Positions 50,119-58,441 of a stretch of 64,000 nucleotides of DNA are shown piece by piece (within the stretch, counting starts at the first letter, position 1; each line of letters begins with the position of its first letter). The stretch lies in assembly GCF_000411975.1 (NCBI RefSeq), contig NZ_ASXG01000154.1, positions 62,001 to 126,000 on the forward strand, in the 5' to 3' direction. The position numbers and the translations under genes are program-made. The stretch is from Amycolatopsis orientalis DSM 43388. GTDB lineage: Bacteria; Actinomycetota; Actinomycetes; Mycobacteriales; Pseudonocardiaceae. The notes under the pieces were generated by a model. It saw only the letters and a list, made by a program, of their open reading frames with translations, had not been told where the DNA came from and did not search any database.

Positions 50119-50664
50119 TTGACCACGTCCATCGTCCGTCCGGACGTCGAAATCCACCCCCAGCTGACCGATCCGCTGCTGCCCGAGCTGCTGCACCCGT
50201 CGCGGCTGCTGTGGACGCCGCGCGAGCTGGCCGACCTGACCCGCACTGTCACCACCGAACTGACCACCGGCCTGCGCGAGGTCCTGCGCTTCGACGAGGA
50301 CCAGCGCTGGTGGGCGCGCCTCGCGCTGACCGACGGCGTCGAGCTGTGGCTGCTGTCGTGGCTGCCCGGCCAGCACACGAAACCGCACGACCACGGCGGC
50401 GCGTCGGGTTCGTTCACCGTGCTGCAGGGCGAACTCGGCGAGGAGTACCGCTACCCCGGCGGTCCGGTGCGCCGCCGCACGCACACCGCCGGGCAGGGCA
50501 TCGGCTTCGGGGCCGGGCGCGCGCACCAGGTGCTCGGCGTCGGCAGCGAACCGGCGGCCAGCGTGCACGCGTACTCGCCGCCGCTGGTGCCGACGCGCGA
50601 ATACGCGAGCCTCGCCGACGTGCCGAACGAGATCCCGCCGTTGCCTGCCATTGTGCGGTCATGA
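50119..50664 (+). CDS. Cysteine dioxygenase-family protein
   Basis: A 181-residue cupin thiol dioxygenase that oxidises cysteine to cysteine sulfinate. The iron ligands are His90 and His92 in KPHDHGGASGSFTVLQGELGEEYR and His136 in GRAHQVLGVG. Tyr and Trp around the pocket are present (WARLALTDGVELWLLSWLPGQHT). The start is TTG at 50119, with AGGAG 9 nt upstream, and the frame to 50068 has no better site. The stop overlaps the rhodanese ATG by 4 nt (ATGA). The preceding leader peptide and hairpin suggest attenuation by cysteine. Confidence 0.9.
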   Translation: MTTSIVRPDVEIHPQLTDPLLPELLHPSRLLWTPRELADLTRTVTTELTTGLREVLRFDEDQRWWARLALTDGVELWLLSWLPGQHTKPHDHGGASGSFTVLQGELGEEYRYPGGPVRRRTHTAGQGIGFGAGRAHQVLGVGSEPAASVHAYSPPLVPTREYASLADVPNEIPPLPAIVRS

Positions 50665-51056
50665 CCGCACTCGACGCTTTCCTCGCCGCCGCCCGGTCCA
50701 CGTTGGACCGGGCGGATCCGGCGCGCGCCGCCGACCTGCAGGCCGAAGGCGCGCTGATCGTCGACATCCGGCCGTACGCCAACCGGGTCGCCGAGGGCGA
50801 GATCCCCGGGTCGGTGGTCGTGGAGCGGATCCACCTGGAGTGGCGGCTCGCTCCGGAGAGCGAGTGGCGGCTGCCGGGGGTTACGGCGGAGACCGTCGCA
50901 GTGGTGGTGTGCAACGAGGGGTACGCGTCGAGCCTGGCCGCGGCGGATCTGCAGCGGCTGGGGCTGACCAAGGCGACGGATCTCGTGGGCGGGTTCCGGG
51001 CTTGGGCGGCGGCTGGATTGCCGGTGCGGGAAGGCGGAACGCCGGCGGTCGACTGA
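50661..51056 (+). CDS. Rhodanese-like sulfurtransferase
   Basis: A 131-residue single-domain rhodanese. The active-site loop is VVVCNEGYASSLAAADL with catalytic Cys84. DIRPYANRVAEGEIPGSVVVERIHLEWRL is the N-terminal signature. The long CNEGYASS loop is typical of thiosulfate or persulfide sulfurtransferases. Coupled by a 4-nt overlap to cysteine dioxygenase, it probably handles sulfane sulfur or persulfides generated together with sulfinate. Transcription ends at the perfect palindrome 51080-51136. Confidence 0.92.
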   Translation: MTALDAFLAAARSTLDRADPARAADLQAEGALIVDIRPYANRVAEGEIPGSVVVERIHLEWRLAPESEWRLPGVTAETVAVVVCNEGYASSLAAADLQRLGLTKATDLVGGFRAWAAAGLPVREGGTPAVD

Positions 51057-51079
51057 GCTCTTGGGGCACGCGTCCCGAC

Positions 51080-51136
51080 GGTCCGTGAAGGACTCCTTGA
51101 GGGAATCTGATTCCCTCAAGGAGTCCTTCACGGACC
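51080..51136. repeat. 57-nt near-perfect palindrome, likely bidirectional terminator
   Basis: Two 28-bp arms (51080-51107 and 51109-51136), perfectly complementary around a single base, between the convergent rhodanese (stop 51056) and glycogen phosphorylase (stop 51157). A related imperfect palindrome lies at 60846-60901. The length and perfection exceed what a terminator needs, so a repeat family is likely. Confidence 0.9.
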
Positions 51137-51156
51137 GACTCTGAGGTGTTCGTGAG

Positions 51157-53700
51157 TCAGGCGAGCACGACGCGCGCCAGTTCCGCCGGGCTGGCGAGCA
51201 GCGGGTGCTTCGGCAGCACCCGCACCGTGTAGCCGACCGAGCCCGCGCGCGGCAGGCGCAGCGTCGCGGCGAACGCGCCGATTCCGTCCGGCGCCATCGG
51301 CACCTGCACCGAGTCGGCGAGTTCGTCCCCGTCGCCGACCTGGCCGACCACGGCTTGGATGTCCACTTCGGACGGTTCGAGCCCGGCCAGGTCGATCCGG
51401 GCGCGGATGGTGACCTCGGTGCCGACCACGAGCCGTTCGGTGTGGTCGTACTGGAGTTCGGCGTCGAAGATCCGCACACGCGGCCAGGCGACTTCCAGTT
51501 TGGTCCGGTAGTCGGCCAGCGACAGCGCGCCCTGGTGGCCGTTGCCGGTGGCGGCGGCGACCATCCGCGACGCGGGCAGGTAGCCGGAATCCACGTACTC
51601 GCGCACCATCCGCGACGCCTGCACGCGTGGGCCCAGCGTTTCGAGCGTGTGCCAGACCATCGCGAGCCAGCCGGTCGGCACGCCGTCCTCGCCGGTGTCG
51701 TAGTAGAGCGGCGCGATCTGCTGGCCGAGCAGGTCGTACAGCGCCGCGGCTTCGAGGTCGTCGCGGCGCAGCGGGTCGGTGACGCCGTCCGCGGTGGGGA
51801 TGGCCCAGCCGTTCGAGCCGTCGTAGCACTCGTCCCACCAACCGTCCTTGATGGACAGGTTGAGGCCGCCGTTGAGCGCCGACTTCATCCCCGACGTGCC
51901 GCACGCCTCCAGCGTCCGCACCGGGTTGTTCAGCCACACGTCGCAGCCGCGGTAGAGGTAGCGGGCCATCGACATATCGTAGTCCGGCAGGAACACGATG
52001 CGATGGCGCACCGCGGGATCGTCGACGAACCGCACGATCTGCTGGATCAGCTGCTTGCCGTTCTCGTCGGCGGGATGCGATTTGCCGCCGATCACGATCT
52101 GGATCGGCCGCTTCTCGTCCAGCAGCAGCGCGCGCAGCCGGTCCGGGTCGCGCAGCATCAGCGTGAGCCGCTTGTACGTCGGGACGCGGCGGGCGAAGCC
52201 GACGGTCAGCACGTCCGGGTCGAAGACGCGGTCGGTCCAGCCCAGTTCCAGCGCTGACGCGCCGCGCTGCATCCACGCCGCGCGCACCCGCCGCCGGACC
52301 TCGCCGACCAGCTTCTCCCGCAGTTCCCGGCGCAGCGCCCACAGCTGCTGGTCGCTGACGCCGTCGCGCAGCGAGCTGTCCGGCGTGCGGCCCTCGTGGC
52401 CGAACTCCTCGTGGTTGCCGCCGAGCAGCGCGCTCAGCTCGCGCGCCACCCAGGTCGGCCCGTGCACGCCGTTGGTGATGGACGAGATCGGCACCTCGGC
52501 CTCGTCGAACCCGGGCCACAGCCGGGAAAACATCCGGCGCGTGACGCGGCCGTGCAGCGCCGAGACGCCGTTCGCGCGCTGCGCCAGCCGCAATCCCATG
52601 TGCGCCATGTTGAACAGGCCCGGGTTGTCCTCCGCGCCGAGCTGCAGCACGCGGCGGACGTCGACGTCCGGCACGAGCCTGCCGTCGGAGAAATACCGCT
52701 GCACGAGGTCGACCGGGAACCGGTCGATGCCCGCGCTGACCGGGGTGTGCGTGGTGAACACGGTGCCGGCGCGGACCGCGGGCAGCGCCTCGTCGAAGGC
52801 GAGACCGTCGGACTGGATGATCTCGCGGGCGCGCTCCAGCCCGAGGAAGCCGGCGTGGCCTTCGTTGGTGTGGAACACCTTCGGCTGCGGATGCCCGGTC
52901 AGCTCGCAGAACTTCCGCACCGCCCGGAACCCGCCGATGCCGGCCAGGATCTCCTGCCGGATGCGGTGGTCGGCGTCGCCGCCGTAGAGCCGGTCGGTGA
53001 CCGAGCGGAGGTCCTCGTCGTTGGCCTCGATGTCGGTGTCGAGCAGCAGCAGCGGGATCCGGCCGACGCGCGCCCGCCACATCTGCGCGCGCAGGTCCCG
53101 TCCGCCCGGCATGGCGACCTCGACCAGCACCGGGCGGCCGCCCTCGGCGACCAGTTCCAGCGGGAAGGCGTTCGGGTCGATCACCGGGTAGTGCTCGACC
53201 TGCCAGCCGTCCAGCGAGAGGCCCTGGCGGAAGTACCCGGACCGGTACAGCAGGCCGACGCCGACCATCGGCACGCCGAGGTCCGACGCCGCCTTGAGGT
53301 GGTCGCCGGCGAGGACGCCGAGGCCGCCGGAGTAGTTCGGCAGCGCCTCGGTGACCCCGAACTCCATCGAGAAGTACGCGACCGCCTGCGGCAACCCTTC
53401 GTCGGTGCGCCGCTGGTACCAGCGCGGCTCGGTGAGGTAGCGCTCCAGGCCGGCGGCGGCTTCGCGGGTGCGGCGCAGGAAGTCCTCGTCCTTCGCCAGT
53501 TCCTCGAGCCGCTCCGGCGGCAGCGCGGTGAGCATGCGCAGCGGATCGCGGATCTTGTTGAAGAGTTCGGCGTCCATCGAGGCGAACAGGTCGCGCGTCG
53601 GCGGATGCCAGGTCCAGCGGAGGTTGGTCGCGAGCGCGCCGAGCCCGGCGAGCGGCTCGGGCAGGCTGGCGCGGACGGTGAACCGGCGGACTGCACGCAT
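51157..53700 (-). CDS. glgP: Alpha-glucan (glycogen) phosphorylase
   Basis: An 847-residue phosphorylase releasing glucose-1-phosphate from alpha-1,4-glucan. The N-terminal DUF3417-type region (PEPLAGLGALATNLRWTWHPPTRDLF) and AYFSMEFGVTEALPNYSGGLGVLAGDHLKAASDLGVPMVGVGLLY mark the actinobacterial GlgP group (Rv1328). The PLP lysine is in EACGTSGMKSALNGGLNLS. HGPTW and HTPVSAG are also present. ATG 53700 is chosen, with a TATCGT box 8 nt before it. The frame to 53766 adds promoter sequence. It is the second glucan enzyme besides the GH57/GT4 locus at 9-16 kb. Confidence 0.94.
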   Translation of the reverse strand: MRAVRRFTVRASLPEPLAGLGALATNLRWTWHPPTRDLFASMDAELFNKIRDPLRMLTALPPERLEELAKDEDFLRRTREAAAGLERYLTEPRWYQRRTDEGLPQAVAYFSMEFGVTEALPNYSGGLGVLAGDHLKAASDLGVPMVGVGLLYRSGYFRQGLSLDGWQVEHYPVIDPNAFPLELVAEGGRPVLVEVAMPGGRDLRAQMWRARVGRIPLLLLDTDIEANDEDLRSVTDRLYGGDADHRIRQEILAGIGGFRAVRKFCELTGHPQPKVFHTNEGHAGFLGLERAREIIQSDGLAFDEALPAVRAGTVFTTHTPVSAGIDRFPVDLVQRYFSDGRLVPDVDVRRVLQLGAEDNPGLFNMAHMGLRLAQRANGVSALHGRVTRRMFSRLWPGFDEAEVPISSITNGVHGPTWVARELSALLGGNHEEFGHEGRTPDSSLRDGVSDQQLWALRRELREKLVGEVRRRVRAAWMQRGASALELGWTDRVFDPDVLTVGFARRVPTYKRLTLMLRDPDRLRALLLDEKRPIQIVIGGKSHPADENGKQLIQQIVRFVDDPAVRHRIVFLPDYDMSMARYLYRGCDVWLNNPVRTLEACGTSGMKSALNGGLNLSIKDGWWDECYDGSNGWAIPTADGVTDPLRRDDLEAAALYDLLGQQIAPLYYDTGEDGVPTGWLAMVWHTLETLGPRVQASRMVREYVDSGYLPASRMVAAATGNGHQGALSLADYRTKLEVAWPRVRIFDAELQYDHTERLVVGTEVTIRARIDLAGLEPSEVDIQAVVGQVGDGDELADSVQVPMAPDGIGAFAATLRLPRAGSVGYTVRVLPKHPLLASPAELARVVLA

Positions 53701-53828
53701 GGTCAGCGACGATATCCGGCCCGCTTCGCGCGCGCTCGCACCCCACTTCGGGGATTGTCCGCACACTGCGCCATCCGGGTCAGTAATGTCCCGGTTCGTT
53801 GTCGGACGCGGAAGTGGAACGAGGGAAC

Positions 53829-55271
53829 ATGAGCCGAGGGGGACGCCGGTACGCGCTGGTCGTGCTGGTCGCGGCGACCGTGCTGGGGACGGCCGCGTGC
53901 GGGGACAAGGCGCCCGCGGCGACGCCGGGCGCGGGGAACGTCGCCGGGCTGCCGGTCACGCATTTCGAGAGCGGGCTGCGCTCCGACGCGCCGCGGCCGG
54001 ACCTGCGTGTGAAGAACGCCAGCGGCGGCGAGGACGACCAGCTGGCCACCGCCGCGATCGCGGACGTGCAGGCGTACTGGACCGAGGCGTTGCCCGCGGA
54101 GTTCGGCGGCAAGCAGTTCGAGCCGGTCAAATCGCTGCTGTCGTACGACTCGAAGCGCGACACCGAGGACACCGCGTGCGGCAGCGTCAAGCAGCTGGTG
54201 AACGCGTTCTACTGCGCGGGCGACGATTCGGTGGCGTGGGACCGCGGCGTGCTGCTGCCGATGCTGCGCAAGCGGTTCGGGCCGATGTCGGTGGTGACCG
54301 TGCTGGCGCACGAGTTCGGCCACGCGATCCAGTACCGGCTCGGGTCCGCGGCCGGGATCTCGAAGTCGACGCCGACCGTCGTGAAGGAACAGCAGGCGGA
54401 CTGCTTCGCCGGCGGGTACTTCCGGTGGGTCGCCGAGGACAAGAGCAAGTTCTACCGGGTGTCGACCGCGGAGGGGCTGGACCAGATCATGGCCGCGATG
54501 TTCTTCATCCGCGACCAGGCCGGGACGAGCGCGACGGACCGGCAGGCGCACGGCACGGCGTTCGACCGGACGTACGCGTTCCAGGCCGGGTTCGAGAAGG
54601 GGCCGAAGGAATGCGCCGGGATGAACGCGCAGAACGTGCAGCAGCGGCTGACTGAGCGGCCGTTCGACTCCGGGGACAAGGGCAAGGGCGACGCGCGCTT
54701 CGACGAGACGACGCTGTCGGACCTCAAGGCCAGCCTGGACGAGGCGTTCAAGGGCGCGGGCGTGCAGGGGCCGCAGTTCGCCGCGGGCTCCGGCAGCTGC
54801 CCCGGCGGGCCGAGCACGCCGCCCGCGTCTTATTGCCCTAACGACAACACGGTGAACTTCGACCAACGGACGCTGGAGAAGCTGGCCGAGCCGGTGGACC
54901 AGGAAGCCGAGATGGCCGGCCGGGCCGGGGGCGGGCTGGGCGACTTCGCCGCCTTCGCCGAACTGGCGTCGCGGTACGCGATCGGGATCCAGAAGGGGGT
55001 CGGGGCTTCGATCGACACGCCCAACGCCGGGTTGCGGACGGCTTGCCTGGTGGGCGCTTGGGCGGCGTTCTCGAACCATCCGACCGGAGGGGTGAAGCTG
55101 AAGCTTTCCTCCGGGGACCTGGACGAGGCGATCGCGGACCTGCTGCGGCCGGACGGGCTGGTGTCGGCGAACGTGAACGGGGAGCGGCCGGACAGCGGGT
55201 TCGACCGGGTCGAGGCGCTGCGGCGGGGATACCTCGAGGGGTCGTCCTCCTGCTCGAAGCAGTACGCCTGA
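53829..55271 (+). CDS. Lipoprotein neutral zinc metallopeptidase
   Basis: A 480-residue exported zinc protease of the YpfJ/HEXXH type. A lipoprotein signal ends in LGTAACGD (Cys24 in the lipobox). The catalytic HEXXH is VLAHEFGHAIQYR (His161, Glu162, His165), with VKEQQADCFAGGYFRWV as the downstream third-ligand region. Many Cys pairs suggest disulfides (DTACG, FYCAG, ECAGM, GSCPGG, SYCPND, SSSCSKQ). ATG 53829 has GAGGGAAC directly upstream. It diverges from glgP. Its target is unknown. Confidence 0.88.
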   Translation: MSRGGRRYALVVLVAATVLGTAACGDKAPAATPGAGNVAGLPVTHFESGLRSDAPRPDLRVKNASGGEDDQLATAAIADVQAYWTEALPAEFGGKQFEPVKSLLSYDSKRDTEDTACGSVKQLVNAFYCAGDDSVAWDRGVLLPMLRKRFGPMSVVTVLAHEFGHAIQYRLGSAAGISKSTPTVVKEQQADCFAGGYFRWVAEDKSKFYRVSTAEGLDQIMAAMFFIRDQAGTSATDRQAHGTAFDRTYAFQAGFEKGPKECAGMNAQNVQQRLTERPFDSGDKGKGDARFDETTLSDLKASLDEAFKGAGVQGPQFAAGSGSCPGGPSTPPASYCPNDNTVNFDQRTLEKLAEPVDQEAEMAGRAGGGLGDFAAFAELASRYAIGIQKGVGASIDTPNAGLRTACLVGAWAAFSNHPTGGVKLKLSSGDLDEAIADLLRPDGLVSANVNGERPDSGFDRVEALRRGYLEGSSSCSKQYA

Positions 55272-55281
55272 GCCAGGCAGG

Positions 55282-55321
55282 ACGAAGGGCCGCACCGGAG
55301 GGTTCCGGTGCGGCCCTTCGT
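55282..55321. terminator. Bidirectional terminator
   Basis: A perfect 18-bp stem acgaagggccgcaccgga / tccggtgcggcccttcgt with a 4-nt loop, between the convergent metallopeptidase (stop 55271) and YbbN-like gene (stop 55333). Confidence 0.92.
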
Positions 55322-55332
55322 CGTGAATCAGC

Positions 55333-56307
55333 TCAGAACAGCGCGCTCGCCAGGTCCCGGCGCGCCTTCGAAACCCGCTCGTCGGCCGGGTCGAAGAGGT
55401 CGAACAACGCGACCAGGTGTTCGCGCACGCGGTTGCGGTCGTCGCCGGACGTGCGGCGGACGACGTCGATCAGCCGGCGGAACGCGCCTTCCACGTCCTG
55501 TTCGGCGATGTCCAGGTCGGCGGCCGCGAGCTGGGCGTCGAGGTCCTTCGGGTCGGCTTCGGCCTTGGCGCGGGCGCTCGGGTCGATCGACTCGGCGCGG
55601 GCGGTGAACTTGACCTGCGCCAGGGCGTTCTTCGCCAGCTCGTTGGCCGGTTCGGCGTCCAGGATGCGCTCGTAGGCGGCCTGCGCGGCGGCGTAGTCGC
55701 CCCGTTCGAAGGCTTCCTCGGCCTCGGTGAAGCGCGGGTCTTCCGGCTCTTCGACCGGGCCGCGGGCCTCCTCTGCGGCGCGGATGCCGGGCAGGCGGTC
55801 GCGCAGGGCGTCCAGCAGCGAGCCCAGCCACTTGCGGATTTCCGGCTCCGGCAATGCGCCGGAGAAGGCGTCCACGGGCTGGCCGCCGGCGATGGCGACG
55901 ATCGTCGGGATCGACTGGGCTCCGAAGAGCTGCGCGATCCGCGGGTTGGCGTCCACGTCGACCTTCGCCAGCACCCAGGCGCCGCCCGCTTCGCCGGCCA
56001 GGCGTTCCAGCACCGGGCTCAGCTGCTTGCACGGCCCGCACCACTCCGCCCACAGGTCGACGACCACGAGCTGGTTGAGCGAGCGTTCGACGACGTCGGC
56101 CTGGAAGGTCGCCTCGGTGACCTCGAGGACCGCGTCCGAGGGCGGCGCGGTGGCACTCGGCTCGCCGCCGGACGGGCGCGCGGGCGGGGCCTGCGGCTGG
56201 TTCCGGTTCGCCTCCGCCCTGGCTTTGAGCGCGGACAGGTCGACCGCGCCGGACAACGCGGCGGACAACGCCGCTGAGTTCGCTGCAGATCCGCGTGGGT
56301 GTGTCAC
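55333..56307 (-). CDS. YbbN-type thioredoxin-like co-chaperone with TPR region
   Basis: A 324-residue protein. After a disordered N-terminus (about 55 residues) a thioredoxin domain has WAEWCGPC (Cys90, Cys93), and a TPR-like helical C-terminus follows ([35 protein letters not shown]). This is the YbbN/CnoX-like architecture that binds oxidised proteins and assists chaperonins. GTG 56307 is preferred over ATG 56316 because a CAGGAT box lies 7 nt before it. It is transcribed alone. The retained CxxC suggests redox activity, unlike E. coli YbbN. Confidence 0.9.
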   Translation of the reverse strand: MTHPRGSAANSAALSAALSGAVDLSALKARAEANRNQPQAPPARPSGGEPSATAPPSDAVLEVTEATFQADVVERSLNQLVVVDLWAEWCGPCKQLSPVLERLAGEAGGAWVLAKVDVDANPRIAQLFGAQSIPTIVAIAGGQPVDAFSGALPEPEIRKWLGSLLDALRDRLPGIRAAEEARGPVEEPEDPRFTEAEEAFERGDYAAAQAAYERILDAEPANELAKNALAQVKFTARAESIDPSARAKAEADPKDLDAQLAAADLDIAEQDVEGAFRRLIDVVRRTSGDDRNRVREHLVALFDLFDPADERVSKARRDLASALF

Positions 56308-56423
56308 GCCCTCCATCCTGGCACGGCTCGCCGCGAGAGTTCAGCAGCAGCCCCGAGGTTCGCGTTGGGCAGGAGCACTTCCGTGCGGCATGCTTCCGGC
56401 GAGGACAACGAGGAGGCCGCAGG

Positions 56424-56831
56424 ATGCTCAGCCGGCGCAACGCCGCGGTGGCCGTCGCCGTCGTGGTCGGGGTGGGGTGGGTCGCCAGCATCACGGTGAC
56501 CGTCGCTCACCAGGAGCCGCCCGGCGCGGCGTCCCCGCCGGAACTGCGCACCGAACTCGCGGCCGCGCTGAGCGGCCGGGACGCGGACGCGCTCGCCGGG
56601 CTCTTCGACGTCCCCGGCTCCGGCGGCGACGACCTCGCCAAGGACTACGTCAGCGTCCTCAAGGACGGCGACGCGCACGACATTTCCGTGCAGCTCTCCC
56701 CGGACGAGCACTCCCCCACCGCGGCCGTCGTGCGCGGGAAGACCGGCGCGGGCGAGCAGTTCAGCTACCGGCTCGCGGTGACCAGCGCCAAGGGACGCTG
56801 GACCGTCGCGTTCACGCCGCCGATCCCCTAG
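56424..56831 (+). CDS. Small secreted or membrane-anchored protein, unknown
   Basis: A 135-residue protein with an N-terminal hydrophobic segment (RRNAAVAVAVVVGVGWVASITVTVA, about 5-30), likely a signal anchor. The rest (about 100 residues) looks like a small Cys-free alpha/beta domain (LRTELAAALSGRDADALAGLFDVP ... FSYRLAVTSAKGRWTVAFTPP), reminiscent of NTF2/DUF4878-type domains. No enzyme motif is visible. AGGAGG lies 7 nt before ATG 56424. It ends 1 bp before the convergent thiamine-binding-like gene. Confidence 0.72.
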   Translation: MLSRRNAAVAVAVVVGVGWVASITVTVAHQEPPGAASPPELRTELAAALSGRDADALAGLFDVPGSGGDDLAKDYVSVLKDGDAHDISVQLSPDEHSPTAAVVRGKTGAGEQFSYRLAVTSAKGRWTVAFTPPIP

Positions 56832-56832
56832 C

Positions 56833-57138
56833 TCAGCTCTCACGCAGGTGCGCCTCGACGCGCTCGACCTTCGCGCTCAGCTGGCCGGAGTCGTAGCCGG
56901 GACGGATGTCGGCCTTCAGCACCAGCCCGACGCGCGCCGAGCCCTCGCCCGCGGCTTCCACCGCCTTCTTCACCACCGCCATGACCTCGTCCCACTCGCC
57001 CTCGACCTCGGTGAACATCGAGCTGGTCGAGTTCGGCAACCCGGATTCGCGCACCACCTTCACCGCGCGCGAGACGGCCTCGCTCACTCCGCCGTCCGGC
57101 TCCGCCGCCGAGGGGCTCACGCTGAACGCGACGATCAT
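56833..57138 (-). CDS. Thiamine-binding / MTH1187-family protein
   Basis: A 101-residue protein of the MTH1187/YkoF-like fold: MIVAFSVSPSAAEPDGGVSEAVSRAVKVVRESGLPNSTSSMFTEVEGEWDEVMAVVKKAVEAA, broken into the usual strands and helices. Family members bind thiamine or related ligands and form tetramers, but the specificity is not clear here. ATG 57138 has AAAGGAAG 5 nt upstream. It is a small stand-alone gene on the minus strand, divergent from a MarR regulator 70 bp away. Confidence 0.8.
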   Translation of the reverse strand: MIVAFSVSPSAAEPDGGVSEAVSRAVKVVRESGLPNSTSSMFTEVEGEWDEVMAVVKKAVEAAGEGSARVGLVLKADIRPGYDSGQLSAKVERVEAHLRES

Positions 57139-57208
57139 GTGGCTTCCTTTCCCTGTTCTCCCAGGCCGACCCCCACGACCGGGGTACCCGCTGGTAGCTT
57201 CGATTGCC

Positions 57209-57709
57209 ATGAACCGTCCGCTGCCGTTCGATCCGATCGCCCGTGCCGCGCAGCTGTGGGAAGACCGGATCGGCCCGGCCGGAACCATGGCCGCGGTCAC
57301 CGGTGTGATGCGGGTGCAGCAGATCATCCAGTCGGCGGTCGACGGCGCTCTCAAGCCGCACGGCCTCACCTTCGCCCGCTACGAGGCGCTAGTGCTGCTC
57401 ACCTTCTCCCGCAACGCGCGGTTGCCGATGCGGGTGATGGGCGAACGGCTGCAGCTGCATCCCACCAGCGTCACCAACATAGTGGACCGGCTCGAGCGCG
57501 ACGGGCTCGTCAAGCGCGTGCCGCACCCCACCGACCGGCGGACCACGCTCGTCGAGATCACCGACGAGGGCCGCGCGCTGCGGGAAGCCGCCACCGCCGC
57601 GGTCACCGAAATCGACTTCGGGCTCACCGGGCTCACCGAACGGCAGGTGGAGCAGCTGACCGAGCTGCTGACCAAGGTCCGCAAGTCCGCGGGCGATTTC
57701 ACCTCGTAA
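57209..57709 (+). CDS. MarR-family regulator
   Basis: A 166-residue MarR protein: VTGVMRVQQIIQSAVDGALKPHGLTFARYEALVLLTFSRNARLPMRVMGERLQLHPTSVTNIVDRLERDGLVKRVPHPTDRRTTLVEITDEGRAL covers the dimer helix, helix-turn-helix and wing. A TAGCTT box lies 8 nt before ATG 57209. It diverges from the thiamine-binding-like gene, which may be its target. Ligand unknown. Confidence 0.9.
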   Translation: MNRPLPFDPIARAAQLWEDRIGPAGTMAAVTGVMRVQQIIQSAVDGALKPHGLTFARYEALVLLTFSRNARLPMRVMGERLQLHPTSVTNIVDRLERDGLVKRVPHPTDRRTTLVEITDEGRALREAATAAVTEIDFGLTGLTERQVEQLTELLTKVRKSAGDFTS

Positions 57710-57713
57710 CGCA

Positions 57714-57748
57714 CGAAGGGCCCACGCGGTGCTCGCGTGGGCCCTTCG
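57714..57748. terminator. Bidirectional terminator
   Basis: A perfect 15-bp stem cgaagggcccacgcg / cgcgtgggcccttcg with a 5-nt loop, between the convergent MarR gene (stop 57709) and the DUF3817 gene (stop 57761). Confidence 0.92.
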
Positions 57749-57760
57749 GAAAGCGGAGGA

Positions 57761-58129
57761 TCAGGCGTTCACGGTCTCCCGCGCGCGCACGAAGAGGCCG
57801 ACGCCGCCCTGGGACAGCCGCTGCGGGCCGTCGAGCTTGCCGTTGCGCAGCGCCCACTTCTCGAACAGCCAGGTGAACAGCGGCGGGATGCTCGCCAGCA
57901 GCGCCAGCGTCAGCGTCTTGCCGCGCCAGCCCAGCGGCTTCGCCACGGACAGGGAGGTGATCACGTACAGGACGAAGACGACGCCGTGCACCATGCCGAG
58001 GACGGGCACGCCGCCCTCGTTAGACGCGTCGACGACGTACTTGAGAAACATCCCGATCAGCAAGCCGAGCCAGGACAGAGCCTCGGCGACTGCGGCCACG
58101 CGGAACACGAGAGCGGCCTTGCTGGACAC
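57761..58129 (-). CDS. DUF3817-family membrane protein
   Basis: A 122-residue membrane protein with three helices (about 8-28, 38-62 and 70-94): FRVAAVAEALSWLGLLIGMFLKYV, LGMVHGVVFVLYVITSLSVAKPLGWRGKTLTLALLASIPPLFTWLFEKWA. The VHGVVF segment and the terminal WLFEKW are characteristic of DUF3817 (YdzA-like). Function unknown. GTG 58129 has AGGAGG 5 nt upstream, and the frame to 58171 is an overextension. It appears monocistronic. Confidence 0.85.
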   Translation of the reverse strand: MSSKAALVFRVAAVAEALSWLGLLIGMFLKYVVDASNEGGVPVLGMVHGVVFVLYVITSLSVAKPLGWRGKTLTLALLASIPPLFTWLFEKWALRNGKLDGPQRLSQGGVGLFVRARETVNA

Positions 58130-58441
58130 GACATCCTCCTGTGCGTCACCTGGTGCGTGCTGACTGCACACACAAAAACACGTCCGACAGACTGTCCAAG
58201 ACGGACGGAACCGCCTGGCGTCAACAGCGCTGTCGAACGGGTATGAGACCAGTGTGAGGCGTGATCGGCCTCACCGGAACACCGGGGCCCGTGACTCTGG
58301 TCACGAGCAGATTCCGCTGTGGTCTGCACCAATTTCGGACGCGGGCCGGAAACGGGCGGGAAATGCCCGGTTAACGGGAAAGACCGCCTCCCGATCCCAA
58401 GATTCGGGAGGCGGTCTTCACCGACTGTCCACGACTGAACA
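58130..58441. other. Gap between the DUF3817 gene and the first GH92 gene
   Basis: About 310 bp with no credible gene. It holds the DUF3817 promoter and, at its far end, the GH92 terminator (58381-58417). Nothing else is recognised. Confidence 0.65.
58381..58417 (-). terminator. Terminator of the first GH92 gene
   Basis: A perfect 14-bp stem agaccgcctcccga / tcgggaggcggtct with a 9-nt loop, 25 bp past the GH92 stop at 58442 on the minus strand. Confidence 0.88.
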